Shown piece after piece: positions 60,496 through 64,000 of a DNA stretch of 64,000 nt (within the stretch, counting starts at the first letter, position 1; each line of letters begins with the position of its first letter). The notes beneath the pieces were generated by a model. The model was not told where the DNA came from. It ran no database searches and worked only from the letters and a program-made list of their open reading frames with translations. Made by a program: the position numbers and the translations under genes. Origin of the DNA: Bog-473 sp963753115 (lineage in GTDB: Bacteria; Actinomycetota; Acidimicrobiia; Acidimicrobiales; RAAP-2); assembly GCA_963753115.1 (NCBI GenBank), contig CAVWBB010000022.1, forward strand, positions 66,459 through 130,458, written 5' to 3'.

Positions 60496-61293
60496 TCAGA
60501 CGGCGCGGCTCCACCACCGCCCGTCGGTACAGCCCACCGCCACCTCGACGCCGAAGCACGCGGAAACCGCCTCCGAGGTCACCACGTCACCAAGCGGACC
60601 CGACGCCACCAGCGCGCCCTCTGACACAAGTCCTGCATGGGTGAACCCGGGAGGGATCTCCTCGCAGTGATGCGTGACGAGGACAATCGGCGGATTGGTG
60701 CTGTCTGCGGCCAACGCGGTGAGCCGGACGAGCAGCCGCTCGCGGGCACCGAGGTCGAGGCCCGCGAACGGCTCGTCGAGCAGGACCAGCTCCGGGTCGC
60801 TCATGAGCGCGCGGGCCAGGAGCACCTGCTGGCGCTCGCCCTCGGAGATCACCCCGAAGGATCGGTCACCGATTCCCGCCACGCCACCGAGTGCCATGAA
60901 ATCGTCGGCTCTCGACCAGTCCCCATCCGTGTAGTGGTTCCACCAGGTCTCGAGAGCCCCGTGGCGGCCGCTGACCACCACGTGGCGGGCCGGAAGGTCG
61001 GCTCGGAGTTGCCGGGTGACTGCGCCACTGACGAGCGCTATCCGCGGGCGGAGGGTGCGGACGTCGACCTGGCCGAGACGTGCCCCGAGGACTTCCACTG
61101 TGCCGGTCGTTGGCCACAGACGAGCCGCAGCCACCTGCAACAAGGTCGTCTTCCCGGAGCCGTTCGGACCAAGGATGACCCAGCGCTGCCCCACCGCCAC
61201 GTGCCAGTCGATGCCCCGCAACACGGGTACTCCCTCGCGCAAGACCGTGACCCCGCCCAGCTCAATGGCGGCGGGTGGCCCCGATCCGCTCAC
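60496..61293 (-). CDS. ABC transporter ATPase
   Basis: A 265-residue ATPase. It has Walker A GPNGSGKT (42-49), a signature VISEGERQQVLLARAL and Walker B LVLLDEPFAGLD, with an H-loop LVTHHCEEIP. The degenerate signature (SEGER instead of SGGQ) and short length resemble iron-complex/molybdate-type or ModF-like ATPases, whose permease is not next to it. GTG 61293 overlaps the stop of the preceding small gene (GTGA). It is last in the reductase operon. Confidence 0.8.
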   Translation of the reverse strand: MSGSGPPAAIELGGVTVLREGVPVLRGIDWHVAVGQRWVILGPNGSGKTTLLQVAAARLWPTTGTVEVLGARLGQVDVRTLRPRIALVSGAVTRQLRADLPARHVVVSGRHGALETWWNHYTDGDWSRADDFMALGGVAGIGDRSFGVISEGERQQVLLARALMSDPELVLLDEPFAGLDLGARERLLVRLTALAADSTNPPIVLVTHHCEEIPPGFTHAGLVSEGALVASGPLGDVVTSEAVSACFGVEVAVGCTDGRWWSRAV

Positions 61294-61616
61294 GCCGTGA
61301 TGCCGTCGCCACCCGCAAGCCGCCGGTTGATGCGACCGATGAGACCGGAACAGCACTGCGACCACGTCCGCTCGCCCGCCAGCCACAGCCAGACCTCGCG
61401 CCGGTAACCCAACACGATCAGCCCGAATTCGTCCTCACTGAGCCCGGCCGAGGCAAGGGTGCGCCAACGGTTCCAAAGCCACGCCGTCACGCCTGCATCG
61501 CCATCGGTCAACACTGTGTCGAGCTCGCGCCCGTCGAGGACGGCCGAGAGCCAGTCCTTGGCCCGGGTGGTGGGCTCGTCGGGAACGTGCAGCGTGAGTA
61601 CCGCGGCGGCGGTCAA
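61290..61616 (-). CDS. Small hypothetical protein in the reductase operon
   Basis: A 108-residue protein starting at TTG 61616, which overlaps the upstream stop (TTGA); its own stop overlaps the ATPase GTG. This double coupling argues it is real. It has an Ala/Leu-rich opening (AAAVLTLHVPDEP), tryptophans in AWLWNRWRTLAS and VWLWLAGERTW, and a paired CC. No helix is clearly membrane-spanning. No family recognised. Confidence 0.6.
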   Translation of the reverse strand: MTAAAVLTLHVPDEPTTRAKDWLSAVLDGRELDTVLTDGDAGVTAWLWNRWRTLASAGLSEDEFGLIVLGYRREVWLWLAGERTWSQCCSGLIGRINRRLAGGDGITA

Positions 61617-62884
61617 TGTCTGATGAAGACGGGCTGGCGGTCCGAGCCCTCGTAGGCCCGTACGTGCTCGTCGAAGTCGATGAAGAGCGGCGCATCGGGG
61701 TCGAGCTTGCGCTGCAGGGTTCGGCCGGCGATCTTTTTGTCCAGCGCGTCCAACCGCAGCAGCGCGGCGGGGTCGTCCAGTCCCCGCACGTCCAACTTGG
61801 CCCGCGCCGCTTGGAAGGCCAGGCGCCCACGCTCGGTCCGGATGATCACGCTCGTCCAGCCGTTCATGGATCCCACGCTGCCCACCGAAATGTCAGCCGA
61901 TCGTCCGAGGAAATCCGCGCACTCGTCGCAGCCTTTCAGGGCGGCGCCGTGAAAGTCCTTGACCGGTTCGTCGACGGCCAACTCGCCATCGCGGTACTCG
62001 ACGATCATGCGTCCACGGATGACATCCATTTTCGAGACCCGGTCCAGATCCACGCCTCGCTTGTCGCGCAGCTCCCGCAACGTCAGCGCCTCGTAGTCGA
62101 AGTTCTTCGTGCACATCAGCGCGATGGTGAGCACGACTGCGTCAACCCGGTGCGCCCCTGTCGGCCAGCGCCTGGCCTGCATGGCCCGCAGACCCTGGAC
62201 CTCACATGGCGTGCCCACGACCGCGATCCGTGGCTTGGGGGGCAGGTCGTAGCGGGACAGGTCGAGCTCGGCCAAGGCCATCGTCTGGTTGTAGAAGCTG
62301 CCGGAAGCTGCCTTCACCTCACCCGGTGTGGTCGCGATGGTGGCGATGCCCTTCCACTGCTCGTCGGGATCAGCGCTCGGCCTCGAGACGAGTGCGCCGT
62401 CGATCTCCCCGGCGGCCAACAGCCCGATCAGCAGCGCGCTCACAGCACCGCCGTCCTGCGCGTCGTCGATCTCCGCACCCGCGCGCACTGCGTAGGAGTC
62501 GACCACTGCGCCGAGCCCCTCGGCCGGAGGGCCTCCACTGATCTTCCAGTACGTGTCCGACGAGTCCGAGCGGACCTGCTCTGGCTGCACCTCGGCGTCT
62601 TCGCTGGCCACCGCGGTCGAGGGTGGCCAGAGTGCCTCGTAGCGGAGGCCGCCCCTGGGGCAGAAGTCCCAACACAGTGAGCAGCCGGTGCACATCTTCA
62701 CCAGCTCTGGCAGGTCGGTGTCCTCGTTCACGCCGATGGAGTTCGACGGGCAGACGGCGACACACGTGCCGCACTGGATGCAGCGGTCGGCGTGGATCAC
62801 ACCGGCTTCGAGTTCCCAGAACCAGACCTTGCCGGGCGGCTCGGTGATGCCGTTCATCTGCTCTCGGATGCGGTACCGCTTCAC
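61613..62884 (-). CDS. Ferredoxin-domain coenzyme F420 dehydrogenase beta subunit-like protein
   Basis: A 423-residue iron-sulfur flavoprotein. An N-terminal 2x[4Fe-4S] ferredoxin has C35, C38, C41, C45 and C65, C68, C71, C75. FrhB-type domains then follow: DAQDGGAVSALLIGLLAAGEIDGALV, VVGTPCEVQGLRAMQ, MCTKNFDYEAL and GCDECADFLGRSADISVGSVG. FrhB/FpoF proteins use FAD to oxidise F420H2 and pass electrons to iron-sulfur centres. GTG 62884 overlaps the reductase stop (GTGA), so the two are translated together and probably work as partners. Confidence 0.83.
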   Translation of the reverse strand: MKRYRIREQMNGITEPPGKVWFWELEAGVIHADRCIQCGTCVAVCPSNSIGVNEDTDLPELVKMCTGCSLCWDFCPRGGLRYEALWPPSTAVASEDAEVQPEQVRSDSSDTYWKISGGPPAEGLGAVVDSYAVRAGAEIDDAQDGGAVSALLIGLLAAGEIDGALVSRPSADPDEQWKGIATIATTPGEVKAASGSFYNQTMALAELDLSRYDLPPKPRIAVVGTPCEVQGLRAMQARRWPTGAHRVDAVVLTIALMCTKNFDYEALTLRELRDKRGVDLDRVSKMDVIRGRMIVEYRDGELAVDEPVKDFHGAALKGCDECADFLGRSADISVGSVGSMNGWTSVIIRTERGRLAFQAARAKLDVRGLDDPAALLRLDALDKKIAGRTLQRKLDPDAPLFIDFDEHVRAYEGSDRQPVFIRH

Positions 62885-64000
62885 GACGTCACCGCCTCGG
62901 CGACGCCAGCCAGCGTGGACCGCAGGTCGTCCGCGTCGGTTCGTCGCGCCCAGAGTCGGAACGGTTCGCCGGGACGGCGCTCTTCGCGGTATCGCGTGAC
63001 GACCCGGAGCAGCGCATCGGGGACTCGATCCACCGGCAATGCACCGACGACCCAATCGATGAACGCCGCATCCGGGCCGAGCGACCCGCCCAGCCCGATG
63101 TCGACAGCCTCTTCGATGTGCTCGCCGACGTGCGCGATGTCCCCCCGGAAACCGATATCGGCGATCTGCGGCTGGGCACACGACGCGGAGCAGCCGGAGA
63201 AGTGCATCCGGATCACCCCCGCATCCTCGCGATCCTTCCCGCCGTCGTCGGCCGACGACAGCTGGGCGTCGAGTGTCCGCGCCCATTTGACGGCGCGTTC
63301 CTTCGTCTCCACCACGGCGAAGCGGCAGAACTCGGAACCCGTACAGGCCACGACACCCCGCTCGAACGGTCCGGGGAAGGGCGAGTACGTCTGCATGAGC
63401 GGTTCGGCCAGCAAGTCGTCGAGACGTTCCTCGGGGACGCCGGACACAATGAAGTTCTGATCGGTCCCGATCCGCACCCCGCCATCGCCGTACGTCTCGG
63501 CGAGGCGCGCCAGCTCAACCAGCTCGATGCCGTGCATCCGGCCCACCGGGACCGAGCAGCCGACGTAGAGGAGACCGGGCTGCTTCTGGGGGTGCACCCC
63601 GACATGGTCGCCGCGGAACGCCGTCGTCAGCTCTTTGCCGGCGGGCACCAAGGCGAAATTCGTGCGCTCGTCGAGGGCGGCGCGAAATCCCTCCGGACCG
63701 AGTTCCTCAGCGAGGTAACGCATGCGAGCCAGGCCTCGGTTCTCCCGGTTGCCGAGTTCGCCGAAGAGCTGCGCGACGCCTCGACAGAGCTCGACGGCCT
63801 GATCGGGCCGGATGAAGACATCGATGTCGGACGCCATGCGCTCGCCGTCAGAGAGCCCCCCGCCGATGAGCACGTTGAACCCGACACGGCCATCGGCATG
63901 TTCCGCCGGCCACAGTCCGATGTCGTTGATCTCGACCCGCGGACAGTCCTCAGTGCAGCCCGTGACAGCCACCTTGAACTTGCGCGGCAGGTTGGCGTAC
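62881..64000 (-). CDS. Siroheme nitrite/sulfite reductase, C-terminal part (cut by window end)
   Basis: The gene runs off the right edge. The visible ~370 residues hold KVAVTGCTEDCPR (from the far edge), FNVLIGGGLSDGERMA, IGTDQNFIVSG and the siroheme-[4Fe-4S] cluster cysteines in CTGSEFC and SGCSASC. This is the ferredoxin-type nitrite/sulfite reductase fold (NirA/SirA family). The first ATG/GTG near 63972 is internal, so the start lies outside. It reduces nitrite to ammonia or sulfite to sulfide with six electrons. The coupled F420-dehydrogenase-like gene suggests its electron source. Confidence 0.88.
   Translation of the reverse strand, partial: YANLPRKFKVAVTGCTEDCPRVEINDIGLWPAEHADGRVGFNVLIGGGLSDGERMASDIDVFIRPDQAVELCRGVAQLFGELGNRENRGLARMRYLAEELGPEGFRAALDERTNFALVPAGKELTTAFRGDHVGVHPQKQPGLLYVGCSVPVGRMHGIELVELARLAETYGDGGVRIGTDQNFIVSGVPEERLDDLLAEPLMQTYSPFPGPFERGVVACTGSEFCRFAVVETKERAVKWARTLDAQLSSADDGGKDREDAGVIRMHFSGCSASCAQPQIADIGFRGDIAHVGEHIEEAVDIGLGGSLGPDAAFIDWVVGALPVDRVPDALLRVVTRYREERRPGEPFRLWARRTDADDLRSTLAGVAEAVTS

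Overview
The window is GC-rich chromosomal DNA that looks actinobacterial. The evidence is a complete Mce lipid-import operon (two YrbE permeases, MceA-F, an MCE-associated protein and an MceG/MlaF ATPase), a secA-prfB-ftsE-ftsX block, a eukaryotic-type glutamine synthetase (GSII), a steroid-ring acyl-CoA trio like that of mycobacteria, and an F420-type flavin subunit. Acidimicrobiia-type soil or aquatic actinobacteria are my best guess, but that is inference. I see no phage, insertion sequence, rRNA or CRISPR.

Layout. 1-280: 3' end of dxs. 302-9.2 kb: sugar nucleotidyltransferase, zinc alcohol dehydrogenase, then a tightly coupled FadE30-IpdF-FadD3-like trio, a CaiB-family CoA-transferase, a divergent amidohydrolase and msrB. 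9.1-13.3 kb: a small membrane protein and ssb, a basic small protein, a lipoprotein, a two-helix membrane protein and a GT-C glycosyltransferase. 13.3-19.7 kb: ftsX, ftsE, prfB and secA, with an 840 bp gap holding only short repeats. 20.1-33.3 kb: the mce operon on the minus strand, nearly every junction a 1-4 nt stop/start overlap, divergent from an ECF sigma factor with a membrane-spanning Gly/Ser tail and the mceG ATPase. 33.4-34.4 kb: glnII.

34.8-44.8 kb: a complete Flp/Tad pilus locus: Flp pilin, a small LuxR-type regulator, TadC, TadB, TadA, TadZ and an RcpC/CpaB-like protein on the minus strand; TadE, TadG and a prepilin peptidase on the plus strand. A GGTC-N5-GACC-type element recurs in front of the pilin gene and in the divergent promoter, suggesting shared control. 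44.8-54.4 kb: a DEAD-box helicase fused to a cold-shock domain (apparently starting at ATT), a phytanoyl-CoA dioxygenase-like protein, an amidase, a D-threonine aldolase-like enzyme, a PRC-barrel protein, an MFS exporter, two START-like proteins and an ArsR repressor.

54.9-60.3 kb: a cytochrome-b-like membrane protein, a phosphodiester-glycosidase-like lipoprotein, a secreted protein, a disrupted YdcF-like gene, a small dimeric-barrel-like protein, tRNA-Ala(CGC) and a membrane protein. 60.5-64 kb: a minus-strand operon of a siroheme nitrite/sulfite reductase (cut by the window end), a 2x[4Fe-4S]/F420-dehydrogenase beta-like protein, a small unknown protein and an ABC ATPase. The reductase pair resembles a split version of F420-dependent sulfite reductase.

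Four reading frames are broken here (mceA, mceC, the sigma factor and the ydcF-like gene). Two breaks lie on the same 8-mer and the other two share a 9-mer. That points to systematic sequence error or, less likely, recoding, and should be resolved before those proteins are interpreted.
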